A stretch of 41,139 nt of DNA from NCBI GenBank assembly GCA_027065125.1, contig JAMOOV010000109.1:1-41139 (forward strand). The letters run 5' to 3'. The notes below the pieces were generated by a model that worked only from the letters and a program-made list of their open reading frames with translations, ran no database searches and was not told the origin of the DNA. This stretch comes from Campylobacterales bacterium (GTDB lineage Bacteria; Campylobacterota; Campylobacteria; Campylobacterales; JALSKU01). Numbering within the stretch: position 1 is the first letter of the stretch; every line of letters begins with the position of its first letter. Of the stretch, positions 16,089-24,653 are shown piece after piece. The translations under genes and the position numbers were made by a program.

Positions 16089-19000
16089 TCACTTAACCCT
16101 ATAAATTACTGAATACAAAACCGGCACATAAAAAAGGTTGAGTACAGTTGCCCAAGCTACACCAAAGCCTATGGCTATAGCCATAGGCTGAAGTATCACA
16201 GACTGTCCGGAAGCAAAAAACATTAGAGTCATTAAACCCAAAACAGTAGTTATAGAAGTTAAAGATATAGGTCTTAATCTTAAAGAGGCAAGATAAGCTA
16301 TCTCCTCTTTTTTTCTACTGTTTTTAATAAAATCTATCATAATAATTCCATCATTTACGACAACTCCGCTAAGTCCGACAAGTCCAAGTAGTCCGGGCAT
16401 AGTCATATTCATGCCCATCACAAGATTGCCTACCAAAACTCCAAGTACCGATAAAGGTATAGTACTAAGAACAATCAAAGATAAAATAGCTGAATTAAAC
16501 ATCCAAACAAGTGCTATAAATATCAAAAATATGGCTATTACTCCTGCCATAGCCATCTCTTTTTGAATTTGCCTGTTTGATTTTTGCTCACCTTTTATAT
16601 CTATACCGACCCCCATGGTCTTTATCTTTTTAAAAACCGATTTCATCTTTTTTAAAAATTCTGCGGAAGTTAACTTTTCTTTATCTAAAGAACCAAAAAC
16701 CGTTCTTATCCTTTTTCCATTGTCTTTATATATTTTGGCATAGCTCGGTATAAATATAAAATCTACTATGTCTCTTAATTTTACGACTTTAGAACTATTC
16801 GGAATTCCAATAGAAAAGTTTTTTAGTTTATTGTAATTATCTTTGTTGATAATTTCAGATTTTATCTTGATAAGCTCACCATTTTTAAACATTTTTCCTA
16901 TCTCCATTTTTTGGAAAAATCTTTTAAGCTCGGATGAAATGATAGCTTCATTAAAACCAAGACTTTTGCCATACTCATTGACTCTAAATTTCAACTCTTT
17001 CTCACCGGTTATCATATCATCACTGGTATTATATACACCCTTTATAGTTTTCATTTTATTTTCTGTTAACTCTATTGCTCTTTTGATGTTTTTATCATCT
17101 TTGCCGCTAAATGCAAGTTCTATATCACTTTTTACGATACCTGCTCCGGGAACTTCTACACTAAACTCTTCATATGCTTTGTTTTTAGCTATCTCTTTGG
17201 TTAATTTTTTGACCATTTTAGCTATTTCATATGCATTGTGACTTCTTTCCATGTCTGTATTATCATATTCAGGAGAAAGATAAGGGTTTATATATCTGTC
17301 AAAAAAATTTTCAGGTTTTCTTTCATGGAGATTTATAAAGATTTGAAAGTTATTTTCCGCAACATCCGGTCTGAATTTATTGTCAAGCTTCATACCGGTT
17401 ATCGATGTTATAGAGGCAACATCTCCTTTGGGCAATTTTTTTAGCAGAATCTCCTCCACTTTGGTTACAAGTTTTTGTGTTTGAAAAAGATCATTATTGA
17501 TATCCACTTGTCCTTTTACAAATATTTGTGTATTGTCAAACTCTGGAAAAAGTTGAAATTTGCTATTTTTTGCCAACAAAATCGTAAGAGTTATAATAGG
17601 GATTAAAAAAAGCAAAAGAGTTGTTTTTTTATACTTTAAAGCTCTTTTCATATATCTTACATAAAGCTTTTTAGATACTTCCCAAAATCTCTTTGTTCTA
17701 TCTTTTTGCTTTTGTGCTTTTAAAAAATCTTTAGCATGAAGAGGCAAAAAGAAAAATGCTTCAAATAGAGAACTTAAAAGTAGTATTGATATTATGATAG
17801 GTATAATTTTTATAAAAACACCCATTTCACCACTAACTACCAAAAGTGGCAAAAAAGCAAAAATAGTAGTGCTGGTAGCCGTAACTACTGCAGGAAACAT
17901 TTCTGTAGCTCCATTTATGGCCGCCGTTCTATTATCATCACCATTTTCAAGATGTCTGTATATATTTTCAGCCACGACTATGGCTTCGTCCACCAGCATT
18001 CCAAGAGCCATTAAAGCTCCCAATAAAGAGAGCATATTTAAAGAGTATCCGATAATTTTTGTAGCTATCAATCCTATCATAAAACTAACAGGTATCCCTA
18101 TGCCGACTACAAATGCTATCCTTTCGCTAACAAATATATAAACGGATAAAGAAACCAAAATAAGTCCAAATATTATATTGGAGATAACAATATTGAGCCT
18201 ATTTCTTATCCAGACGGAAGTATCAGTATATGTACCGAAATCATAATTTTTATATCTTTTTTTATAATTTTTTAAAACTTGTTTTATCTCTTTTACAAGA
18301 GTTATTGCATTGCCTTGTTCTGATTTTTTTATATTGATAGCGATATTGGGTTTACCGTTAAAATGGGAAACTTCGTTTAAATCACTAAGTTTAAAACTAA
18401 CATCGGCTATATCTTTTATCCTTACTTTTTTTCCTGCGATATTTATGAAACTATTTTTTATCTTTAGTAGATTTTTATCTCCGTTTATAGTGCTTAGATA
18501 CAGATGATTTGCTTTTTCTTTTATAAGTCCTATAGGAAAAATCGAACTGATACCCGAAAGAGCGGTAATAACCATATTTTTACTAAGACCATAAGCTTCT
18601 ACTTTTTTATCATTTACTTCAAAAACAAGCTCAAGATCGGCATCACCTCGTATAGAAATATCACTAAGATTGGGTATTTCAAAAAGCCTATTTTTAAGCT
18701 TGTCCGCCATATCAAGCAACTCTTGTCTGGAAGCAGTCTTTGATGAAACGGTTACCGTTATCAAAGGAAAACTCTTTGTCAAGAGCTTTACTGTCGGTTC
18801 ATCCATATCGGAAGGAAAATTTCTTCTTTGATTGGTAACGATATCTTTAATATCATTTATCGTGTCTTCCGGATTTGCATCTTTTGCCAAATCGACTTTA
18901 ATAGTAAAAAAACCATTTTTTATAGTTGTAGAAATATCTTCAATATTACTTAAATTTCTAATATCATCTTCGATATTTTTAACTGCCATTTTATCAAGTA

Positions 19001-19178
19001 TATCAGGACTTGCACCGGGATAAGCTCCTACTACGATAACCGAATCAAGCACAGAAGGAGGAAATATCTCTTTTGGTATTTTATTGTATGAAAAAATCGA
19101 CAATACCAATAAAAAAACTAAAAATATATGATTTAATATAGGTTTATCAATGCTAAAAGCTATAAATTTTTTTATCAT
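16089..19178 (-). CDS. RND-family efflux permease, orphan
   Basis: This 1029-residue protein has the duplicated RND layout: TM1 at about 13-30, a first periplasmic loop, TM2-TM6 from about 333, a long second loop and a C-terminal membrane bundle. GALMALGMLVDEAIVVAENIY carries the TM4 acidic pair (D397, E398), close to the D-D of AcrB used for proton relay. GVVVNDGIIMIDFIKNS in TM10 replaces the usual Lys region with Asn-Asp. The permease is in the inner membrane and proton-driven. No adaptor or outer-membrane factor gene is adjacent, so the substrate and partners are unknown. It has no clear ribosome-binding site. The stop of the FtsL-like gene lies one base before its ATG, suggesting coupling. 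Confidence 0.93.
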   Translation of the reverse strand: MIKKFIAFSIDKPILNHIFLVFLLVLSIFSYNKIPKEIFPPSVLDSVIVVGAYPGASPDILDKMAVKNIEDDIRNLSNIEDISTTIKNGFFTIKVDLAKDANPEDTINDIKDIVTNQRRNFPSDMDEPTVKLLTKSFPLITVTVSSKTASRQELLDMADKLKNRLFEIPNLSDISIRGDADLELVFEVNDKKVEAYGLSKNMVITALSGISSIFPIGLIKEKANHLYLSTINGDKNLLKIKNSFINIAGKKVRIKDIADVSFKLSDLNEVSHFNGKPNIAINIKKSEQGNAITLVKEIKQVLKNYKKRYKNYDFGTYTDTSVWIRNRLNIVISNIIFGLILVSLSVYIFVSERIAFVVGIGIPVSFMIGLIATKIIGYSLNMLSLLGALMALGMLVDEAIVVAENIYRHLENGDDNRTAAINGATEMFPAVVTATSTTIFAFLPLLVVSGEMGVFIKIIPIIISILLLSSLFEAFFFLPLHAKDFLKAQKQKDRTKRFWEVSKKLYVRYMKRALKYKKTTLLLFLIPIITLTILLAKNSKFQLFPEFDNTQIFVKGQVDINNDLFQTQKLVTKVEEILLKKLPKGDVASITSITGMKLDNKFRPDVAENNFQIFINLHERKPENFFDRYINPYLSPEYDNTDMERSHNAYEIAKMVKKLTKEIAKNKAYEEFSVEVPGAGIVKSDIELAFSGKDDKNIKRAIELTENKMKTIKGVYNTSDDMITGEKELKFRVNEYGKSLGFNEAIISSELKRFFQKMEIGKMFKNGELIKIKSEIINKDNYNKLKNFSIGIPNSSKVVKLRDIVDFIFIPSYAKIYKDNGKRIRTVFGSLDKEKLTSAEFLKKMKSVFKKIKTMGVGIDIKGEQKSNRQIQKEMAMAGVIAIFLIFIALVWMFNSAILSLIVLSTIPLSVLGVLVGNLVMGMNMTMPGLLGLVGLSGVVVNDGIIMIDFIKNSRKKEEIAYLASLRLRPISLTSITTVLGLMTLMFFASGQSVILQPMAIAIGFGVAWATVLNLFYVPVLYSVIYRVK

Positions 19179-19179
19179 T

Positions 19180-19479
19180 TTAAAAAATCGTATCCAAAAC
19201 TTGATTTTTAAATCTTAGATATTCAAGCTTCTGCTTCAATACTTTATTCTCCTCTTTTAAAATAGAGTATTCGTTGTAAAGTTTACTTATATCTCGACTA
19301 TTATAATAAATTTCATTTTTAAGATAAATTTTTGGCAAAACCAAAATCAAAACGATAAAAAGAATCAACATAACACCAAGCAACAACCTAAAACTAAGAT
19401 TGTTCACATGTCTTTTGATACTTTTTTCAACCTCATCTATAAGACTATATCTATCTTTTTTAATACTACTATCTTTCAA
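19180..19479 (-). CDS. FtsL-like division protein candidate
   Basis: This 99-residue protein starts with TTG. A short charged cytoplasmic tail (1-28) is followed by one membrane segment (about 31-53, LLLGVMLILFIVLILVL) and a predicted coiled coil with Leu/Ile heptads (LYNEYSILKEENKVLKQKLE). That topology and its place immediately after rsmH (11-base overlap) match FtsL, which sits after rsmH in the classical division cluster. FtsL sequences diverge strongly, so the call rests on topology and synteny. In that case it would join the septal FtsQLB complex at the inner membrane. Confidence 0.72.
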   Translation of the reverse strand: MKDSSIKKDRYSLIDEVEKSIKRHVNNLSFRLLLGVMLILFIVLILVLPKIYLKNEIYYNSRDISKLYNEYSILKEENKVLKQKLEYLRFKNQVLDTIF

Positions 19480-20374
19480 TCTTAAAAACCCTCATTTTTG
19501 AACTTCTGCTTCTTGGATTTATTTTTATCTCCTCTTTTATAGGAACTATCGGTTTCTTTGTCAAAATCTTTCCCATGGAGTGGTTGTTTCCACATTCACA
19601 TCTATAAACTTCGGGAGGACATATACAACTCTTGTTCCACTCTTTAAAAGTTCTTTTAACAATCCTGTCTTCAAGAGAGTGGAATGTTATGATAGCTACT
19701 TTACACTCTTTTAGTGACGAATTTTTTATCGACTCTAAAAGGCTTATCAACTCTCCAAGTTCGTCATTTACCTCTATCCTTATGGCTTGAAAAACCAAGG
19801 TTGCAGAGTGAATTTTTCCTCTTTTGAAGTGTTTTTCTATGGCTTGAGAAAGCTCTCTTGCACTATTAAAAGGTCTATTTTTGACTATAATATCTGCTAC
19901 TTTTTTATACTCTCTAACCTCTCCGTACTCTCTTAATATCTCCTCAAGTCTAATTCTGTCATAACTGTTTACAACATCATAAGCACTCAAAGAGGCATTT
20001 TGATCCATTCTCATATCTAAAACAGAGGAGTTAAAACCAAATCCCCTATCCTCTTTATCAAGTTGCAAAGATGATACTCCAATATCTGCCAAAATAGCTT
20101 TGATATTTTTATCTTGATGTTTTTTTAAAACTTTTGAAAATCTTTCATTTTCAAAAATAACCCTATCTTCATATCCGCTCAATCTTTTTTTTGAAAACTT
20201 TATAGCTTCTTTATCTTGATCTATACAAATCAATTTGACATTTGGATTGTTTTTTAATATCTCTTCGCTATGTCCACCGTAACCTACTGTACAATCTACG
20301 ATATAACCATCGTCAATGTCATTAAAAACTTCCAAAACTTCATTCAATAAAACAGGAACATGAGGAGTATCCAA
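19469..20374 (-). CDS. rsmH: 16S rRNA (cytosine1402-N4)-methyltransferase
   Basis: This 301-residue protein starts with TTG, six bases after AAAAGGA. HVPVLLNEVLEVF opens the family, and DCTVGYGGHSEEIL (about 28-41) is the S-adenosylmethionine motif. ILADIGVSSLQLD, RGFGFNSSVLDMRMD and TFHSLEDRIVKRTF follow in the expected order. The enzyme (old name MraW) methylates C1402 of 16S rRNA. CICPPEVYRCECG near the C-terminus adds a small cysteine group seen in related proteins. It leads the ftsL-like and RND genes on the minus strand. Confidence 0.96.
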   Translation of the reverse strand: MDTPHVPVLLNEVLEVFNDIDDGYIVDCTVGYGGHSEEILKNNPNVKLICIDQDKEAIKFSKKRLSGYEDRVIFENERFSKVLKKHQDKNIKAILADIGVSSLQLDKEDRGFGFNSSVLDMRMDQNASLSAYDVVNSYDRIRLEEILREYGEVREYKKVADIIVKNRPFNSARELSQAIEKHFKRGKIHSATLVFQAIRIEVNDELGELISLLESIKNSSLKECKVAIITFHSLEDRIVKRTFKEWNKSCICPPEVYRCECGNNHSMGKILTKKPIVPIKEEIKINPRSRSSKMRVFKIER

Positions 20375-20426
20375 AAAAAATCCTTTTATTTTTGTTAGAT
20401 TTTACTAAATTTTTCTTTATTAAGAG

Positions 20427-20432
20427 ATTATA
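20427..20432 (-). promoter_or_regulatory. Candidate -10 element upstream of rsmH
   Basis: In the 77-base gap between bioA and rsmH, TATAAT reads leftward at 20432-20427 inside an A/T-rich stretch. The predicted start near 20420 gives a leader of about 45 bases before the TTG start. I see no hairpin with a U-tract here to terminate bioA, so read-through from bioA into rsmH is possible. Confidence 0.5.
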
Positions 20433-20451
20433 TGATACTTTTTTAAAAGAT

Positions 20452-21756
20452 TTATTTTCTCTCTATCAAAGAGACAGCTTCATAGGCAGTATCCATCATT
20501 TTATCTATCTCCTCAAAGGTTATTATATATGGAGGCATAAAGTATATGGTATTGCCAAGAGGCCTAAGCAGAACTCCATTTTTTAAACCATACTCATAAA
20601 CTCTCAACCCAATCCTCTCTTTTGGCTCAAATCCTTTGATATCAAAAGCGGCTATCATACCTGTTTGCCTTATGTTTTCTATATTATTAAGCTTTGAAAA
20701 CTCATTTAATTTTTTTCCTATATATTTTATTTTTTCTCTATTTTTATTTAATACATCATCATTTTCAAAAATATCCAATACTGCATTTGCTGCCGCACAA
20801 GCAAGAGCATTGCCAGTATATGAATGAGAGTGTAAAAATGACTTATGCTCATTATAATCACAATAAAAGCTATCATACATCTCTTCGGTCAACAAAACAA
20901 CCGAAAGAGGCAAATAACCACCGGTTATACCCTTGCTAAGAGCCATAAAATCAGGCTTTATACCGGCTTGTTCGCAAGCAAACATGCTGCCGGTTCTACC
21001 AAATCCCACAGCAATCTCGTCAGCGATAAAATGTACATCAAACTCTTTACAAAGCTCACTTGCAAGTTTTAAAAAAAGAGGGGAGTACATATGCATATTA
21101 CCTGCACACTGTACAAGAGGTTCAACTACAAAAGCCGATATTTCAAAAGCTCTCTCTTTTAATATCTCTTTTAATTTTTTAGCTGCTTTTATAGCCTCTT
21201 CTTCACTCTTATCTTTTGGAACATCTGTTTTTATGCTTTTTATCAGCATCTCTTCATAACTCTTTTTATATATCCCGAGATCTCCAAGCGATAAAGCTCC
21301 TATAGTTTCTCCGTGATATGAATTATTTAGAGATACAAAATAGGGCTTTGTTAAACCTCTGTTTTTGTTATAGTGAAAACTCATCTTTATAGCAACCTCT
21401 ATGGCAGAAGAGCCATTGTCGGCATAAAAACATTTTGTTAGATTTTGGGGAGTCAATTTCACCAATCTTTCCGATAGTCTTACAATAGGTTCATGTGTGA
21501 AACCGGCAAAAATAATATGCTCTAATGAGTCTAACTGTTCTACTATCTTGCTTTTTATATATGGATGTTGATGCCCGAATAAATTAACCCACCAAGAGCT
21601 AACCGCATCAATGTATCTATTGCCGTCAAAATCTTCAAGATATATACCCTCTGCTTGTTTTATAGGAATAAGCGGTAACTTTTCATGGTCTTTCATTTGA
21701 GTACAAGGATGCCAAATATTTCTCAAATCTCTCTCTTTTAAAGATAAATTATCCAT
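20452..21756 (-). CDS. bioA: Adenosylmethionine-8-amino-7-oxononanoate aminotransferase
   Basis: I choose the ATG at 21756 (434 residues). A TTG 39 bases upstream has no ribosome-binding site and lies close to the likely transcript start. RDLRNIWHPCTQM is the BioA opening, and SSWWVNLFGHQHP follows. HFIADEIAVGFGRTGSM and the SKGITGGYLPLS stretch hold the pyridoxal phosphate aspartate and Schiff-base lysine. BioA makes 7,8-diaminopelargonate in biotin synthesis, using S-adenosylmethionine as amino donor. No other biotin gene is next to it. It diverges from ppiD and lies upstream of rsmH. Confidence 0.95.
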   Translation of the reverse strand: MDNLSLKERDLRNIWHPCTQMKDHEKLPLIPIKQAEGIYLEDFDGNRYIDAVSSWWVNLFGHQHPYIKSKIVEQLDSLEHIIFAGFTHEPIVRLSERLVKLTPQNLTKCFYADNGSSAIEVAIKMSFHYNKNRGLTKPYFVSLNNSYHGETIGALSLGDLGIYKKSYEEMLIKSIKTDVPKDKSEEEAIKAAKKLKEILKERAFEISAFVVEPLVQCAGNMHMYSPLFLKLASELCKEFDVHFIADEIAVGFGRTGSMFACEQAGIKPDFMALSKGITGGYLPLSVVLLTEEMYDSFYCDYNEHKSFLHSHSYTGNALACAAANAVLDIFENDDVLNKNREKIKYIGKKLNEFSKLNNIENIRQTGMIAAFDIKGFEPKERIGLRVYEYGLKNGVLLRPLGNTIYFMPPYIITFEEIDKMMDTAYEAVSLIERK

Positions 21757-21833
21757 TTTTTTTCCCATTTCATCGTAAATTAATGTCAATTTCAATAGAA
21801 TTATATCTAAAATTATAAAACTTAGGATAATAA
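21757..21833. promoter_or_regulatory. Divergent promoter region between bioA and ppiD
   Basis: This A/T-rich spacer has a leftward TATAAT at 21805-21800, which would start bioA transcripts near 21793. It also holds a second leftward TATAAT at 21817-21812 that overlaps a rightward TATAAA-like element. The rightward ppiD ATG at 21834 has a weak TAGGAT site. No BirA-type operator is apparent. Confidence 0.45.
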
Positions 21834-23285
21834 ATGATTACTTGGATGCAAAAACATAGAAAATATCTTGTTGTTACTATCTGGATAAGCACGATAGCTT
21901 TCGTAGGAGCCGGCTTTGTAGGATGGGGAGCATATAACTACAACACAAGCCGAGCAGGTGCGGTAGCAGTCGTAGGAAATACAAAGATAACAATACAAGA
22001 GTTAAATCGTGCATATACAAATATATACAATTACTATCAAGATAAGCTAAATGGAAAATTTTCCAGAGAACAAGCTAAAAAAATGGGGCTTAAAGATATA
22101 GCATTAAACCAACTTATAAACGAAACTTTAAAGTTAAATTATGCTAAAGAGCTTGGGTTTACGACATTGGATAGCGAAGTTGAAAAAGCACTTGAAAATA
22201 CAAAAGCTTTTCAAAGTGGTGGAGTTTTCAACAAAGACCAATACTATAGAGTATTGAGAAATATCCAATTTACTCCAAAAGAGTATGAAAACTCATTAAA
22301 AAAAGAGATAACACTTAGAAAACTTGACAACATCTTAAACCTTTCTGTAACCCCTTTAGAGATAGAAACTTTTGGTGCATCTATATTTATGCGAGATAAA
22401 TTAATGACCAAAATCATCAAAATCAATGATGCCGATATAAATATCAGCGACAATGATTTGAAAAAGTTTTGGGAAAAAAGAAAAAAGAACTATTTGACAA
22501 AAAAATCTTATGTTTTATCTATCATAAAAATACCTGTTTCATTCATTCAAGTAGATGAAAATGAAACAAAAAGCTACTATAAGAAAAAAAGATACAACTA
22601 CACGGATAAAGATGGAAAGATAGAAACATACGAACAAGCAAAAAATAGAATTATTCAAGATATTCAATTTAAAAAAGGAAAAGTTTTCGCTCTTAAAAAA
22701 TATCTTGCCCTCAAAAAAGGCAAAGTAAAAGCCAACGATAAGGTGACTGTTTATATTAATAACAAAAACTATCCACAAAATAAACTAAAAATAGCAAGTG
22801 TTGGAGATGTATTAAAACCTTTTAAATACGAAGGAGAGTACATAGTAGCAAAAGTAAATAAGATACATATGCCAAAACCTATGGATTTCGACCAAGCAAA
22901 AAATATTGTTAAAAAAGAGTATGCTCAAGTTCTTAAAAAAGGTATGTTGATAAAAAAAGCAAAAAGTATGTTATCTGATTTTAATAACGGAACCGAACTT
23001 GGATATATTAGTAGAGACGATATTAAAAAAATAAAAGGCTTAAATGAACTTGAAGCGATAGAGTTTTTAAATCAAGTTTTCAACTCAGGCAAAAAAGAGG
23101 GTTTTAAAGTATTCGACAATAAGGCGATAATCTATAAAATATTGGAACAAAAGTTGCTTGATAAGAATAAACTTAAAACATATAATAATTTGATAAAAAA
23201 GAATGTTACAAATGCCAAAGCTGCGGAATTAAATCAAAAATTATTGAAAGTTTTAAGAAATAAATATAAAATAGAAAGTTATTAA
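21834..23285 (+). CDS. PpiD/SurA_N-type membrane-anchored periplasmic chaperone
   Basis: This 483-residue protein has a short cytoplasmic start (MITWMQKHRKY), one signal-anchor helix (about 12-30, then VGWGAYNYN) and a SurA_N-like chaperone domain (VVGNTKITIQELNRAY onward, about 45-170). The C-terminal part contains a second chaperone-like half. I cannot find the parvulin core (no GGDLG-like stretch), so prolyl isomerase activity is doubtful. It is shorter than E. coli PpiD. Such proteins assist folding of exported proteins at the inner membrane. It lies 12 bases before ftsA, as in Campylobacter, which suggests co-transcription with the division genes. Confidence 0.86.
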   Translation: MITWMQKHRKYLVVTIWISTIAFVGAGFVGWGAYNYNTSRAGAVAVVGNTKITIQELNRAYTNIYNYYQDKLNGKFSREQAKKMGLKDIALNQLINETLKLNYAKELGFTTLDSEVEKALENTKAFQSGGVFNKDQYYRVLRNIQFTPKEYENSLKKEITLRKLDNILNLSVTPLEIETFGASIFMRDKLMTKIIKINDADINISDNDLKKFWEKRKKNYLTKKSYVLSIIKIPVSFIQVDENETKSYYKKKRYNYTDKDGKIETYEQAKNRIIQDIQFKKGKVFALKKYLALKKGKVKANDKVTVYINNKNYPQNKLKIASVGDVLKPFKYEGEYIVAKVNKIHMPKPMDFDQAKNIVKKEYAQVLKKGMLIKKAKSMLSDFNNGTELGYISRDDIKKIKGLNELEAIEFLNQVFNSGKKEGFKVFDNKAIIYKILEQKLLDKNKLKTYNNLIKKNVTNAKAAELNQKLLKVLRNKYKIESY

Positions 23286-23297
23286 AAAGGAAAATAG

Positions 23298-24644
23298 TTG
23301 AATAAAACTATTCTTGGAATCGATATTGGTTCAACAAAAATATGTGCCGTTATAGCCCAAAACAATGGTGATCATATAAAAATTGCCGGTAGTGGTATTT
23401 CCAAATCCGGAGGTGTCAAAAAAGGTATCATAACCAATATTGAATTAGCATCAAAATCCATAAAAGAAGCCATAGACGAAGCAAAAAAAATAGCCGGAAC
23501 TAATATTGATAAAGTGATTGTTTCTATTTCCGGGGCTTACACAAAAAGTGTTGAAAGTTATGGTGTTGTCAATATACCCGATAAAGAGATAAGCATAAAA
23601 GAGATAAATAGAGTCATGATGATGGCAGATCACAATGCCAATATACCAACTGATTATGAAAGAATTCATGTCCTGCCTTACAACTTTAAAGTAGATAATC
23701 AAGAATTTATAGATGATCCTCTTGGAATGAATGGTAATAGGCTAGAAGTCCATGTACATATAATAACCGCTCAAAAAACTTCATTAAACAACTTAAGAAA
23801 ATCAGTTGAATTAGCCGGAGTTATGATTGACAATATAGTTTTGATAGGATATGCATCAAGCATTGCAGTATTAAACGAGGATGAAAAAGAACTTGGAGTG
23901 GCAGTTATTGATATAGGCGGAGCAACTTGTAATCTTGCTATCAATTCAAGCAATAGCATAAGATACAACGACTATCTTGCAGTAGGATCCAATAATATAA
24001 CAAAAGATTTATCTATGGCTTTGCATACTCCTTTAAATGAGGCCGAGAAGGTAAAGCTTCAACATGGCTCTTTAAAAGAGATAAGTAGCGAAACCATAGA
24101 ACTTCCTATTATAGGGGATGACAAAAAGAGAAATGAAGTTTCTCTTGAAATAGTGTCAAATGTAATTTATGCCAGAGCAGAAGAGACTCTTATGATACTT
24201 GCAAAATCAATAGATGAGAGCGATTTTAAAGAGCAAATAGGAGCCGGTATAGTTTTAACCGGAGGTTTTACAAAACTTGAAGGTTTAAGGGAACTTGCTG
24301 TTGCAATATTTGACAATATGCCTGTTAGAATTGCAAAACCTAAAAAATTAGACGGTATGTTTGAAATATTAAAAGATCCCACTTATTCTACATGTATTGG
24401 ACTTGTTATGTATGGATGTGGAGATTTTACACCATATGAAATAGACTCAAACAAAAAACTTAGATATAAAAATGAAATTTTAGAATCGATAAAAGATGTA
24501 CAAAGTTCTGTTGAAAATATACCTAATTTAAAATCACAAGAGAAAGAGAAAGAGAAAGTCATAAACATTAAAAAATTAGAAAAGAAAAATAGTTTCAAAG
24601 ATAAATTATCAAGATTTTGGAACACAATAACACAACTATTTTGA
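23298..24644 (+). CDS. ftsA: Cell division protein FtsA
   Basis: This 448-residue actin-like protein starts with TTG behind AAAGGAAAA. ILGIDIGSTKICAVIAQ is the phosphate-1 motif. IIVSISGAYTKSV-like sequence (KVIVSISGAYTKS) marks the 1C domain, AVIDIGGATCNLAI is phosphate-2, and GIVLTGGFTKLEGL is the adenosine motif. A linker with a short Glu-Lys repeat precedes a C-terminal amphipathic helix (FKDKLSRFWNTITQLF) that anchors FtsA to the membrane. FtsA tethers FtsZ filaments to the inner membrane. ftsZ starts 9 bases after its stop. Confidence 0.97.
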   Translation: MNKTILGIDIGSTKICAVIAQNNGDHIKIAGSGISKSGGVKKGIITNIELASKSIKEAIDEAKKIAGTNIDKVIVSISGAYTKSVESYGVVNIPDKEISIKEINRVMMMADHNANIPTDYERIHVLPYNFKVDNQEFIDDPLGMNGNRLEVHVHIITAQKTSLNNLRKSVELAGVMIDNIVLIGYASSIAVLNEDEKELGVAVIDIGGATCNLAINSSNSIRYNDYLAVGSNNITKDLSMALHTPLNEAEKVKLQHGSLKEISSETIELPIIGDDKKRNEVSLEIVSNVIYARAEETLMILAKSIDESDFKEQIGAGIVLTGGFTKLEGLRELAVAIFDNMPVRIAKPKKLDGMFEILKDPTYSTCIGLVMYGCGDFTPYEIDSNKKLRYKNEILESIKDVQSSVENIPNLKSQEKEKEKVINIKKLEKKNSFKDKLSRFWNTITQLF

Positions 24645-24653
24645 GGAGCGATA

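Noticed and set aside
24538-24558. Short tandem AGAAAG repeat near the 3' end of ftsA
   Set aside because: It encodes a Glu-Lys linker before the membrane-targeting helix. Three units are too few to argue for phase variation, and the frame is intact.
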